Positions 8,260 through 15,519 of a stretch of DNA of 16,707 bases are shown here, piece by piece. The notes beneath the pieces were generated by a model. That model did no database searches. It saw only the letters and a list, made by a program, of their open reading frames with translations, and was not told where the DNA came from. This DNA comes from Bacteroidia bacterium. GTDB taxonomy: Bacteria; Bacteroidota; Bacteroidia; NS11-12g; UBA955. Each line of letters begins with the position of its first letter. The first letter of the stretch is position 1. The translations under genes were made by a program, and so were the position numbers. The stretch is from positions 1 through 16,707 of the forward strand of contig JACMRS010000271.1 of assembly GCA_014376345.1 (NCBI GenBank). The letters are read 5' to 3'.

Positions 8260-9321
8260 ATGTCAAACGAAAGCGAGTATATTAAAGGCAGAGGATCTCA
8301 ATTAAACACAAAAAACAAATACCGTAAATCAGAATATGTAACAGACCATATAGAAGGTTTAGACGAGCCACTTATTATTCCTGATTTAAAAACTAAGGTA
8401 ACTTTTGAATACCCCAAAAGTGTAGTAAACAAGTCTGTAAATGCAGATGTTCCTGCACTTTCATTAAATCCATATCAGGGCTGTGAGCATGGTTGTGTTT
8501 ATTGCTATGCGCGAAACACCCATCAATACTGGGGTTTTAGTGCGGGTTTAGATTTCGAGAGAAATATTATTGCAAAGCCCGATGCACCAGCTATTCTTGA
8601 AAAAACGTTTATGAAAAAATCGTGGGTTCCTGCACCTGTTTTTATTTCCGGTAATACAGATTGCTATCAGCCTGTTGAAAGGGATTTAAAAATCACCCGC
8701 AAGTTGCTTGAAGTAATGGTTAAATTCAGGCACCCTGTAAGCCTGATAACAAAAAATTCGCTTATTTTAAGAGATCTTGACCTGCTTAAGGATCTGGCTT
8801 CAGACAACCTGATTCATGTAATGCTTTCAATTAATTCATTAAATGAAGACCTGAGGCAGAAAATGGAGCCAAGAACAGTTACCGGTAAAGGGCGACTTAA
8901 AGTAGTAGAAACATTAGCTAAAAATGGCATTCCTGTAGGTGTCATGATCGGGCCTGTGATACCGGGACTCAATAACACTGAAATACCGGAAATTGTTAAA
9001 CAATCTGCATTGGCAGGTGCAAGAAATGTAAATTATATTTTAGTAAGACTGAACGACAGTGTTGCAGATATTTTTTCTGACTGGATTCATAAAACATTCC
9101 CGGACAGGGCATCAAAAGTTTTAGGTATGATAAAAGATTGCCATGGTGGCACTTTGGGTGATAGCAGAGTTGGGGTTAGAATGACCGGTGAAGGAAATAT
9201 AGCTGAAAGTATCAGACAGCTTTTTGATATTTCTGTTAAAAAATATTTGCCTGTATCGGCTGATTTTAAATTTAATTTAGCAGCATTTAAACGCCCGCAA
9301 GACCAGCTTTCGCTGTTTTAA
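8260..9321 (+). CDS. PA0069 family radical SAM protein
   Basis: The 353-residue protein carries the radical SAM cysteine triad in the form CX3CX2C: Cys75, Cys79 and Cys82 in GCEHGCVYCYARN. This, with the N-terminal YIKGRGSQLN segment and the following THQYWGFSAGLDFERN, is typical of the PA0069/Rv2578c family, distantly related to spore photoproduct lyase. Family members are expected to bind a 4Fe-4S cluster and cleave S-adenosylmethionine; the substrate is unknown. I chose the ATG at 8260 because the family's conserved YIKGRG begins six residues later. An in-frame TTG at 8248 overlaps the -7 element. The gene is divergent from the CAP-protein gene and convergent, with a six-base gap, to the DUF6526-like gene. 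Confidence 0.9.
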   Translation: MSNESEYIKGRGSQLNTKNKYRKSEYVTDHIEGLDEPLIIPDLKTKVTFEYPKSVVNKSVNADVPALSLNPYQGCEHGCVYCYARNTHQYWGFSAGLDFERNIIAKPDAPAILEKTFMKKSWVPAPVFISGNTDCYQPVERDLKITRKLLEVMVKFRHPVSLITKNSLILRDLDLLKDLASDNLIHVMLSINSLNEDLRQKMEPRTVTGKGRLKVVETLAKNGIPVGVMIGPVIPGLNNTEIPEIVKQSALAGARNVNYILVRLNDSVADIFSDWIHKTFPDRASKVLGMIKDCHGGTLGDSRVGVRMTGEGNIAESIRQLFDISVKKYLPVSADFKFNLAAFKRPQDQLSLF

Positions 9322-9333
9322 AGTAATTTAAAC
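9315..9333. other. AT-rich inverted repeat covering both convergent stop codons
   Basis: GTTTTAAA (9315-9322) and TTTAAAC (9327-9333) flank a GTAA loop and contain the stop codon of the radical SAM gene (9319-9321) and of the DUF6526-like gene (9328-9330). It is the only hairpin in this six-base convergent gap. It has no GC core and no T-tract, so it is at best a weak terminator. Confidence 0.25.
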
Positions 9334-9759
9334 GCGCATATTATCAGGAACCCAAACTTTAATTGCCTTTTTGATTTCATCAGCAGAAAGTTTATCATTA
9401 ATTGCTTTTTCTAATAGCCCTAAAAGTTCCTCATCGCTTGCAAAACGCAATGCAGCAATCTGTCCGAAAGATAAAATTTTTTCGTATGATTCAAAGTTTT
9501 TCTGTGTCAAAACATAATACCTGAATCTCATTTCCAATCGCACTATCCGGTTTTGATTTACCAGTGCATAATGCTGACGCATGATGTAAGCAATAAAAAT
9601 TAAAAGTAATAAGTTAGCAAGAATACCAGCCCAAATCATATCAGGGTCTTGAGAAAAATAATAAACTGTCAGAACAACACAAATTGTGCTGACAGGATAA
9701 AACACAAAATGGTGTGGAATATACCACCTCACATGGTTTTTATAGCTCTGTTTTTCCAC
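9328..9759 (-). CDS. Small DUF6526-like membrane protein in the pnt operon
   Basis: The 143-residue protein has two predicted membrane helices, about residues 17-36 (FVFYPVSTICVVLTVYYFS) and 42-60 (IWAGILANLLLLIFIAYIM). A charged cytosolic C-terminal half follows, rich in helix-forming residues (LRFASDEELLGLLEKAINDK). The N-terminus, YKNHVRWYIPHHFVFYP, resembles the DUF6526 family of Bacteroidota and Firmicutes, whose function is not known; I made this assignment from memory. Its ATG lies one base after the pntB stop, so it is very probably the last gene of the transhydrogenase operon. A link to transhydrogenase assembly or to membrane energetics is inference from position only. Confidence 0.75.
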   Translation of the reverse strand: MEKQSYKNHVRWYIPHHFVFYPVSTICVVLTVYYFSQDPDMIWAGILANLLLLIFIAYIMRQHYALVNQNRIVRLEMRFRYYVLTQKNFESYEKILSFGQIAALRFASDEELLGLLEKAINDKLSADEIKKAIKVWVPDNMRV

Positions 9760-9760
9760 T

Positions 9761-11251
9761 TTATCCCAGACTTTTAAGTTCGCTTACCAGATCTGCAAGT
9801 GTCTTTTTTGCATCACCAAACAGCATGCTGTTCTTAGGTTTATAAAAAAGTTCGTTTTCGATACCTGCATAACCTGCTTTCATGCTTCGTTTCATAACAA
9901 TAGTATGGGCAGCATCTTCAACGTCCAAAATAGGCATTCCGAAGATTGGTGAAGCCGGATCGTTTTTAGCTGCTGGATTTACAACATCATTAGCACCTAC
10001 AATTAAAACCACATCAGTAGTTTTGAATTCCGGGTTTATTTCATCCATTTCAATCAGCTTATCATAGCTAACGTTGCTTTCTGCAAGTAAAACGTTCATG
10101 TGACCAGGCATTCGACCCGCTACAGGGTGTATTGCGTATTTAACTTCAACGCCTTCATCTTCCAGAATCTGCTCTAATTCGTGACATACGTGCTGAGCCT
10201 GAGCAACTGCGAGACCATATCCTGGCACAATCACTACTTTTTTACTGTACTTCATCAGGACGGCTGCATCGCTTTTTGTAATTTCTTTAATTGAGCCTGT
10301 AATTTCTTTTGATTCTCCTTTACTACCTCCTCCAAAATTGCCAATAAGCACATTCAGAAGTGATCTGTTCATCGCCTTGCACATTACAACAGTTAAAAGT
10401 GTGCCTGCGCTTCCTACTAGAATACCACCAATAAGCATCACTTTATTACCATAAAGAAATCCTCCCATTGCTGCTGCAACTCCTGTAAATGAATTAAGAA
10501 GTGAGATAACAACAGGCATGTCTGCTCCGCCAATTGGAAACACAAACAATACCCCATAAAGCAATGAAAGTGCAAGTACCAAAAAAACCACATTCGGGTT
10601 TTCTATATAACCTGCTGTGGCAAAACCTGATATTGTAAGTATAGAAATCAATAATCCTATATTGATAAACTGCTGACCCGGAAGTGTAATATCTTTCAGT
10701 TTTTCTTCAAGTTTTCCAAAAGCAACCATCGATCCTGCAAAAGAGATTCCGCCGATAATTAAACCTAGAAAAATGATTCCCAGATCAGTCATATCAGACT
10801 CAAAGCCTTCAAACATTATTTTGAAATTTCCGCCGGGAGAATTAATTCTTTCAAGAAGTTTGTCAAATTCAACAAGAGAAATAATCATTGCACAAGCACC
10901 ACCCATTCCGTTGAAAAAAGAGACCATTTGTGGCATTCCGGTCATTTTAACTTTTTTGGCCATCATCGCACCAATTATGGTACCAACGATAATTCCGCCT
11001 ACAATACATAAATAATTTATTGTTTTATCTATTTCAACCCCTTCGTCTCCGGAATCATTTCCATAAAGAAAAATAGTTCCAAAAATGGCTATAATCATAC
11101 CAAAAGCAGCTATAAGGTTTCCCTTTCTTGCACTTTCTGGTTTACTGAGCATTTTTAAGCCCACCATAAATGATACTGATCCTACAAGATATATGACCTG
11201 CAGCAGGTTAAAGCTAAAATCTGTTGTTTCTATCTTAAATAAGTTCATCAT
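9761..11251 (-). CDS. pntB: NAD(P) transhydrogenase subunit beta PntB
   Basis: This 496-residue inner-membrane subunit carries most of the proton channel and the NADP(H)-binding domain III. The N-terminal two thirds are multi-spanning, with Gly-rich helices such as SFFNGMGGACAMIISLVEF and LLNSFTGVAAAMGGFLYG. The C-terminal part has the domain III signatures VIVPGYGLAVAQAQH (near residue 340) and HPVAGRMPGHMNVLLAES (near 375-392), then VGANDVVNPAA. With PntAA and PntAB it couples proton entry to hydride transfer from NADH to NADP+. Its start codon overlaps the pntAB stop (ATGA), so the two are translationally coupled. A second ATG directly follows the first; the choice changes only one residue. 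Length is close to the family norm. Confidence 0.96.
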   Translation of the reverse strand: MMNLFKIETTDFSFNLLQVIYLVGSVSFMVGLKMLSKPESARKGNLIAAFGMIIAIFGTIFLYGNDSGDEGVEIDKTINYLCIVGGIIVGTIIGAMMAKKVKMTGMPQMVSFFNGMGGACAMIISLVEFDKLLERINSPGGNFKIMFEGFESDMTDLGIIFLGLIIGGISFAGSMVAFGKLEEKLKDITLPGQQFINIGLLISILTISGFATAGYIENPNVVFLVLALSLLYGVLFVFPIGGADMPVVISLLNSFTGVAAAMGGFLYGNKVMLIGGILVGSAGTLLTVVMCKAMNRSLLNVLIGNFGGGSKGESKEITGSIKEITKSDAAVLMKYSKKVVIVPGYGLAVAQAQHVCHELEQILEDEGVEVKYAIHPVAGRMPGHMNVLLAESNVSYDKLIEMDEINPEFKTTDVVLIVGANDVVNPAAKNDPASPIFGMPILDVEDAAHTIVMKRSMKAGYAGIENELFYKPKNSMLFGDAKKTLADLVSELKSLG

Positions 11252-11550
11252 TTCTTTTTCTTAAACATTTCCAGCATCCTGTCAGTAACAACAAATCCAC
11301 CTACCACATTGAGTGTTCCTAAAACAACCGCTATGGTTCCCAATACAAGTGCATAAACGCTGTCGGCTTCTTTTGTTATAATAATGGCTCCAATAATAAC
11401 CACACCATGAATAGCGTTTGCGCCACTCATAAGTGGTGTATGCAGAACAGATGGCACTTTTTCGATAAGCTCGATACCCACAAAAACCATCAGAATTACC
11501 AGATAAATCATTAACTGGTGCTCTGATATAAAGCTAAATATACTTTCCAT
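11248..11550 (-). CDS. pntAB: NAD(P) transhydrogenase alpha subunit, membrane part PntAB
   Basis: The 100-residue protein is the separate membrane domain of the alpha subunit, with about three hydrophobic helices: MIYLVILMVFVGIELI, then ANAIHGVVIIGAIIITKE, then VLGTIAVVLGTLNVVGGFVV. The segment VPSVLHTPLMSGANAIHGVV is the conserved PntA domain II signature. In E. coli this is fused to the NAD-binding part; the split three-gene form seen here is widespread in other bacteria. It lies six bases after pntAA and overlaps pntB by four bases. Confidence 0.95.
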   Translation of the reverse strand: MESIFSFISEHQLMIYLVILMVFVGIELIEKVPSVLHTPLMSGANAIHGVVIIGAIIITKEADSVYALVLGTIAVVLGTLNVVGGFVVTDRMLEMFKKKK

Positions 11551-11556
11551 TTTATA

Positions 11557-12657
11557 TTATTTTAAAATATTGCCAGCGTGACAAATAAGAGTTCCTTTGG
11601 TAATTTCTTCGTCCATTTCCCATTTAAAACCGTCTTTGGTTGCCAAATGGTTTAAAAATGCGTAGATATTTTTTGCATAGCCTTCACTTGCATTTTGAGA
11701 TAAAAGACTTGGAAGATTACTTTCACCTATAATTTTAACACCGTGTTTTACTACGGTTTTATCAAGTTCGCTTAACTCACAATTACCACCTTGCTCAACT
11801 GCCATATCAACAATTACACTTCCAAGTTTCATGCATTTAACCATTTCTTCAGTTATAAGAACCGGTGCTTTTCTTCCGGGAATCAATGCTGTGGTAATGA
11901 CAACATCAGCTGATGCAAGATGTTTTGTTAAAATTTCACGTTGCTTTTTCAAGGTGTCTTCGCCTGTTTCTTTAACGTATCCGCCTTCGATTTTTACATC
12001 GCCAGCATCAAAATTTATAAACTTGCCTCCTAATGACTCAACCTGCTCTTTTGTTTCTGGTCTGATATCCGTCACTTCAACAACAGCACCTAATCTTTTA
12101 GCTGTACCAATCGCTTGTAGTCCGGCAACTCCAGCGCCAAAAATTACAACTTTCGAAGGTGTAATTGTGCCTGCAGCAGTCATAAGCATGGGAAATATTC
12201 TTCCTGATCCGCTTGCTCCAAGTAAAACAGCTTTGTATCCTGCAAGGTTTGCCTGAGAACTCAGTGCATCCATACTTTGTGCTCTTGAAATTCTAGGAAT
12301 AGCATCCATACTAAATGCTGATATTTGCTTTGCATTTAATGCTGCAATTGTTTCAGGATTTATCTGTGAATATAAAAAAGAAATCAACGCAGTGCCATTC
12401 TTCATTACTGAAATTTCTTCAGTTTCAGGTGCATTTACTTTGCATAACACATCGCAGTTAGCACAGGTTTCTGCTGCCGTATTTACAATTATAGCACCTG
12501 CAGAACGGTAGGCATCATCAGAAAAATAAGAATTCTCTCCGGCACCTTTTTCAATGATGCATTCAAAGCCATTCTTAATAAAATTTTTAACTGTTTCAGG
12601 GCTTAACGCAACCCTGTTTTCGCGGTTTCGTATTTCCTTTATTACTCCTATTTTCAT
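11557..12657 (-). CDS. pntAA: NAD(P) transhydrogenase alpha subunit, NAD-binding part PntAA
   Basis: The 366-residue soluble protein is domain I of the transhydrogenase, which binds NAD(H) on the cytoplasmic side. It is related to alanine dehydrogenase: the start MKIGVIKEIRNRENRVALSP and the segment GFECIIEKGAGENSYFSDD are shared by both families. The Rossmann motif GAGVAGLQAIGTAKRLGA (near residue 175) and VEVTDIRPETKEQVESLGG follow. The segment TTALIPGRKAPVLITEEMV and the adjacent pntAB and pntB decide for PntAA over alanine dehydrogenase. It is the first gene of the operon and has a good upstream promoter. Confidence 0.95.
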   Translation of the reverse strand: MKIGVIKEIRNRENRVALSPETVKNFIKNGFECIIEKGAGENSYFSDDAYRSAGAIIVNTAAETCANCDVLCKVNAPETEEISVMKNGTALISFLYSQINPETIAALNAKQISAFSMDAIPRISRAQSMDALSSQANLAGYKAVLLGASGSGRIFPMLMTAAGTITPSKVVIFGAGVAGLQAIGTAKRLGAVVEVTDIRPETKEQVESLGGKFINFDAGDVKIEGGYVKETGEDTLKKQREILTKHLASADVVITTALIPGRKAPVLITEEMVKCMKLGSVIVDMAVEQGGNCELSELDKTVVKHGVKIIGESNLPSLLSQNASEGYAKNIYAFLNHLATKDGFKWEMDEEITKGTLICHAGNILK

Positions 12658-12675
12658 TTAATTAAGTTAGGTCGA

Positions 12676-12706
12676 CAAACTTAGTTGTTTTAAACCGAAA
12701 TGTCAA
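12676..12706 (-). promoter_or_regulatory. Promoter of the pnt operon
   Basis: On the minus strand TAAGTTTG (12683-12676) fits the -7 consensus TAnnTTTG, and TTG (12706-12704) is the -33 element with a 20-base spacer. The -7 element is 18 bases upstream of the pntAA ATG, giving a predicted leader of 10 to 15 bases. The rest of the 253-base gap between pntAA and sodA (12658-12910) is AT-rich and holds only this promoter and the sodA terminator. Confidence 0.68.
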
Positions 12707-12861
12707 TTAACATCTTAAAATTAGTGACAATACATTCCGTATATTGTTTTATTGAAATTTTAAAAAATCCTTTCTTGCCCTTAAATTTTAACTTTTTACT
12801 TATTTATTGATGTTTTAGATTATAGGTCTCAACAGATAAAATATTATTTAGATCAAAACAA

Positions 12862-12891
12862 CAAAAGCCCTGGAGTATTCCAGAGCTTTTG
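12862..12891 (-). terminator. Terminator of sodA
   Basis: CAAAAGC (12862-12868) pairs with GCTTTTG (12885-12891), and CTGGA (12870-12874) with TCCAG (12879-12883). One C/A mismatch separates the two helices and GTAT forms the loop. It begins 20 bases after the sodA stop and is followed on the minus strand by TTGTTTTG. It separates sodA from the codirectional pnt operon. Confidence 0.85.
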
Positions 12892-12910
12892 CTATTAAAT
12901 TTTTTCTTCT

Positions 12911-13519
12911 TTATACAGCTTCTGAATAGCGTCTGCTTACTTCTTCCCAATTTATTACATTGAAAAATGCAGCAATATAATCAGGTCTTCTGTTTTGATA
13001 ATTCAGATAATAAGCATGCTCCCAAACATCCATACCCAGAATTGGAGTGCCTTGACTTTCAGCTATATCCATAAGTGGATTATCCTGGTTTGGATTTGAA
13101 CTAACTGCAAGCGTTTTATCCTGCTTAACAATCAGCCAAGCCCATCCGCTTCCAAATCTTGTTGCGCCTGCTTTTGCAAAATCTTCTTTGAATTTTTCGA
13201 ACCCGCCCAAATCTTTATTAATTGCGTCTAAAAGAGCGCCTGTTGGCTGACCACCACCGTTTCCTGAAAGTATTTTCCAGAATAATGAATGGTTATAATG
13301 CCCGCCACCGTTGTTTCTAACAGCTGCCGGATATTTGCTGATATTTTTACAAATATCTTCAATACTTGAATTAAGTCCTTCGTGGCCTTCAAGTGCCGCG
13401 TTTAAATTGTTCACATAAGCTGCGTGATGTTTGCCATGATGGATTTCCATCGTTTTTGCATCAATATGCGGCTCTAAAGCTGCATAATTATAGTCGAGTG
13501 TTGGTAATTGAAATGCCAT
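12911..13519 (-). CDS. sodA: Superoxide dismutase, Mn type
   Basis: This enzyme dismutates superoxide to oxygen and hydrogen peroxide. The 202-residue protein has the four metal ligands of the Fe/Mn family: His27 (in MEIHHGKHH), His77 (GGGHYNHSLFW), and Asp164 and His168 (GMDVWEHAYY). The metal-specificity markers favour manganese: Gly73 stands where iron enzymes have the active-site Gln, and Gln145 (NQDNPLM) is the Mn-type Gln. Cambialistic use cannot be excluded. There is no signal peptide, so it is cytoplasmic. It has its own terminator and probably its own promoter, and is transcribed toward the pnt operon. Confidence 0.95.
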   Translation of the reverse strand: MAFQLPTLDYNYAALEPHIDAKTMEIHHGKHHAAYVNNLNAALEGHEGLNSSIEDICKNISKYPAAVRNNGGGHYNHSLFWKILSGNGGGQPTGALLDAINKDLGGFEKFKEDFAKAGATRFGSGWAWLIVKQDKTLAVSSNPNQDNPLMDIAESQGTPILGMDVWEHAYYLNYQNRRPDYIAAFFNVINWEEVSRRYSEAV

Positions 13520-13554
13520 TATTTTATGATTTATTTTAGTGTTTTTGTGAAATT

Positions 13555-13562
13555 CAAAATTA
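13555..13562 (-). promoter_or_regulatory. Possible -7 element of sodA
   Basis: The minus strand reads TAATTTTG, which fits TAnnTTTG, 35 bases upstream of the sodA ATG. The nearest TTTG (13592-13589) is 26 bases away, longer than usual, so the call is tentative. The 118-base gap to the rluB-like gene holds nothing else recognisable. Confidence 0.35.
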
Positions 13563-13637
13563 ATACAATATCTCTGCTTTTTTTATAACAAATATCTATA
13601 TTACTATAGAAACAGATAAGTAATTCAAATTAAAAGT

Positions 13638-15356
13638 TTATAATTTTTTCTTCAGTTTCTGAAGATATCCGATTTCTTTTTCATTTAGAAACCTGTATTG
13701 TCCGCGTTCAACATTTTTCTTAGTGAAATCACCGAATGCAACCCTGTCCAGTTTTTCAACTTCATATCCAAGGCTCTCAAACATCCTTCTTACAACTCTG
13801 TTTTTGCCACTGTGAATCTCAATTCCAACATGCCTTTTATCTTCTTTTTCAACGTAAGCGACAGCGTCGGCTTTCACCATACCATCTTCAAGATATACTC
13901 CGTCTATAAGTTTGTTAAGATCATCTCCGGAAACTTTTTTATCTAGTACAACATGGTAGATTTTCTTAATCTGAAATCTTGGATGCGTAAGTGCCTGGGT
14001 AATCTCTCCATCATTAGTTAAAAGAATTACGCCGGTAGTATTTCTGTCTAATCTTCCAACAGGAAATAGTCTTTCAGATGAAGCGTCTGCTACAAGATCC
14101 ATTACAGTTTTTCTTCCCTTATCATCGTCTGTTGTGGTTAGATAATCCTTTGGTTTATTTAACAATAAATATACAAATGGTTCGGGTTTGATTCTTGAAC
14201 CGTTATATTTTACTGTGTCTTCTCTTTTAACTTTGGTACCCACTTCTGTAACTACGGTGCCGTTTACGGTTATAAGTCCTTGTTCAATTAAAGTATCCGC
14301 TTCTCTTCTGCTGCAAATACCCGAATTGGCTATAAACCTGTTAAGTCTTAATAATCCGTCATCATTGACTGCCTCTGCTGTTTCACTCTTTTTTCTGGTT
14401 TTTTTACCCAGATGTCTTCCTCGTGGATCGTCTTTTCTCAGTTTTTTTGGATTATCCCAAACATCCCCGGCTTCAATTTTTCTTCCTGTCGCTTTAGTTT
14501 CTCCTTTAGAAAAAGGATTTTTCAAAGGACGCTCATCTCTGTTGCTATTTGAAAAGGATTTTGATCCCGGCCTGCTTGCTGGCCCTTTGCGTTCATAGGG
14601 TTTATCAGGTCCGGCAGAACGTTTTACTCCACGATCCGGTTTCCTGTCCGACGGTTTGAAATCTCCTTTTGGAGCTCTGAAACTTCCTGTTTCCGGCCTT
14701 TTATATGGTCTGTCAGATGGTGTTGATTTTGAATCCGCTTTTTTGTAGGGGCGTGTTTCAACTTCTGTGCCTCTTCCCCTTCCTCCTTCTGATTTTTTGT
14801 ATGTGGTAGTGGTTGCAGGTTTTCTGTCGGTTTTAAAGCCTTTATATCCCTCACCTGAAACTTTTTTATCAAATGACCTGTCATCTTTACCTTTATAAGA
14901 TTTAAAATCTCCGGTGTCTGATTTTTTGTCTCTGCTGTAGCCTTCTTTCTTAAAAGTTGAACTTTTTTCGCCAAATCCCGAATCGTTGCGATTGTAAGCA
15001 TTAGAACCTTCATTTCTTTTAGCAGGATGGCTGTCAGAATCTCCCTGATAAGGTCTTTTATATGGACGTGTTACGGCAACTTCTTCCTTTTTAATCCTTG
15101 GACGTTTAGGCTTATTGTTGTCGTCAAACATAAAAACTTTAGTGGTTCTTGTGGTTGTAGTCCGTGGCGATGGCCTGTCGTTATAAGCAGGTTTGTCAAA
15201 AGATTTACCTTTTCCATCAAAGCTTTTTGGTAACTTTAAATCTCCTGAAGGTTTCGATCTTTCTCTTTTTTCTCCGTAATTTTCCTTTTTTTCATATCCT
15301 TTACCTGAATTTGGTTTTCTAGAATCGTTGGATGAAAAGGGTTGTGATTTCTTCAT
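13638..15356 (-). CDS. rluB: RluB/RsuA family rRNA pseudouridine synthase with long disordered N-terminal extension
   Basis: Residues about 336-385 form an S4 RNA-binding domain (LLRLNRFIANSGICSRREAD) and about 393-560 the pseudouridine synthase domain. Motif II is GRLDRNTTGVILLTNDGE with catalytic Asp437; LLLNKPKDYLTTTDD and VVRRMFESLGYEVEKLDR also fit the family. The best-known family role is isomerising a uridine of the 23S rRNA peptidyl-transferase region (RluB); RluE, RluF and RsuA are close relatives, so the exact target is not certain. The first 330 residues are low-complexity, very rich in Lys, Arg, Ser, Asp, Gly and Pro. They hold a repeated RPYK motif (97-100, 202-205, 216-219; a variant KPYE at 252-255), a GGRGRG patch near 191-196 and one hydrophobic island, TTKVFMFDD (71-79). 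The catalytic part alone is about 240 residues, the usual family size. Confidence 0.9.
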   Translation of the reverse strand: MKKSQPFSSNDSRKPNSGKGYEKKENYGEKRERSKPSGDLKLPKSFDGKGKSFDKPAYNDRPSPRTTTTRTTKVFMFDDNNKPKRPRIKKEEVAVTRPYKRPYQGDSDSHPAKRNEGSNAYNRNDSGFGEKSSTFKKEGYSRDKKSDTGDFKSYKGKDDRSFDKKVSGEGYKGFKTDRKPATTTTYKKSEGGRGRGTEVETRPYKKADSKSTPSDRPYKRPETGSFRAPKGDFKPSDRKPDRGVKRSAGPDKPYERKGPASRPGSKSFSNSNRDERPLKNPFSKGETKATGRKIEAGDVWDNPKKLRKDDPRGRHLGKKTRKKSETAEAVNDDGLLRLNRFIANSGICSRREADTLIEQGLITVNGTVVTEVGTKVKREDTVKYNGSRIKPEPFVYLLLNKPKDYLTTTDDDKGRKTVMDLVADASSERLFPVGRLDRNTTGVILLTNDGEITQALTHPRFQIKKIYHVVLDKKVSGDDLNKLIDGVYLEDGMVKADAVAYVEKEDKRHVGIEIHSGKNRVVRRMFESLGYEVEKLDRVAFGDFTKKNVERGQYRFLNEKEIGYLQKLKKKL

Positions 15357-15378
15357 GTAATAAACAAAAAATAAAACG

Positions 15379-15386
15379 CAAAGATA
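15379..15386 (-). promoter_or_regulatory. Possible -7 element of the rluB-like gene
   Basis: The minus strand reads TATCTTTG, an exact TAnnTTTG match, 22 bases upstream of the ATG at 15356. No clear TTG stands at the -33 distance. Confidence 0.5.
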
Positions 15387-15416
15387 GGTTTTATAACAGT
15401 CTTTTTGTTAGTTACA

Positions 15417-15448
15417 TGTGCATAATGTCTAAAAAGGCCGTATTTTTG
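15417..15448 (+). promoter_or_regulatory. Promoter of the M16 peptidase gene
   Basis: TATTTTTG at 15441-15448 matches the -7 consensus, with TGTG (an imperfect TTTG) at 15417-15420 and a 20-base spacer. The predicted leader is about 65 bases, the longest in this window. It contains the palindrome AAAATTAATTTT near 15485-15496 but no recognisable riboswitch. Confidence 0.5.
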
Positions 15449-15519
15449 CATAGATTAAAGTTAAATCCGCAGTGGAAGGATTAAAAATTAATTTTGAAAA
15501 GATTCCGCACTTTTAAAGA

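Noticed and set aside
11831..12256. 141-codon + strand frame opposite pntAA
   Set aside because: It is a shadow of the conserved Rossmann-fold coding region with no family features.
12724..12751. Short inverted repeat CAATA/TATTG upstream of the pnt promoter, considered as an operator
   Set aside because: Five-base arms in AT-rich DNA are expected by chance, and the spacing matches no regulator I know.
14624..15013. 129-codon frame on the - strand within the disordered part of the rluB-like gene
   Set aside because: It is an alternative frame of low-complexity Lys/Arg/Asp-rich codons, where stops are rare by composition. The main frame continues unbroken into the S4 domain.
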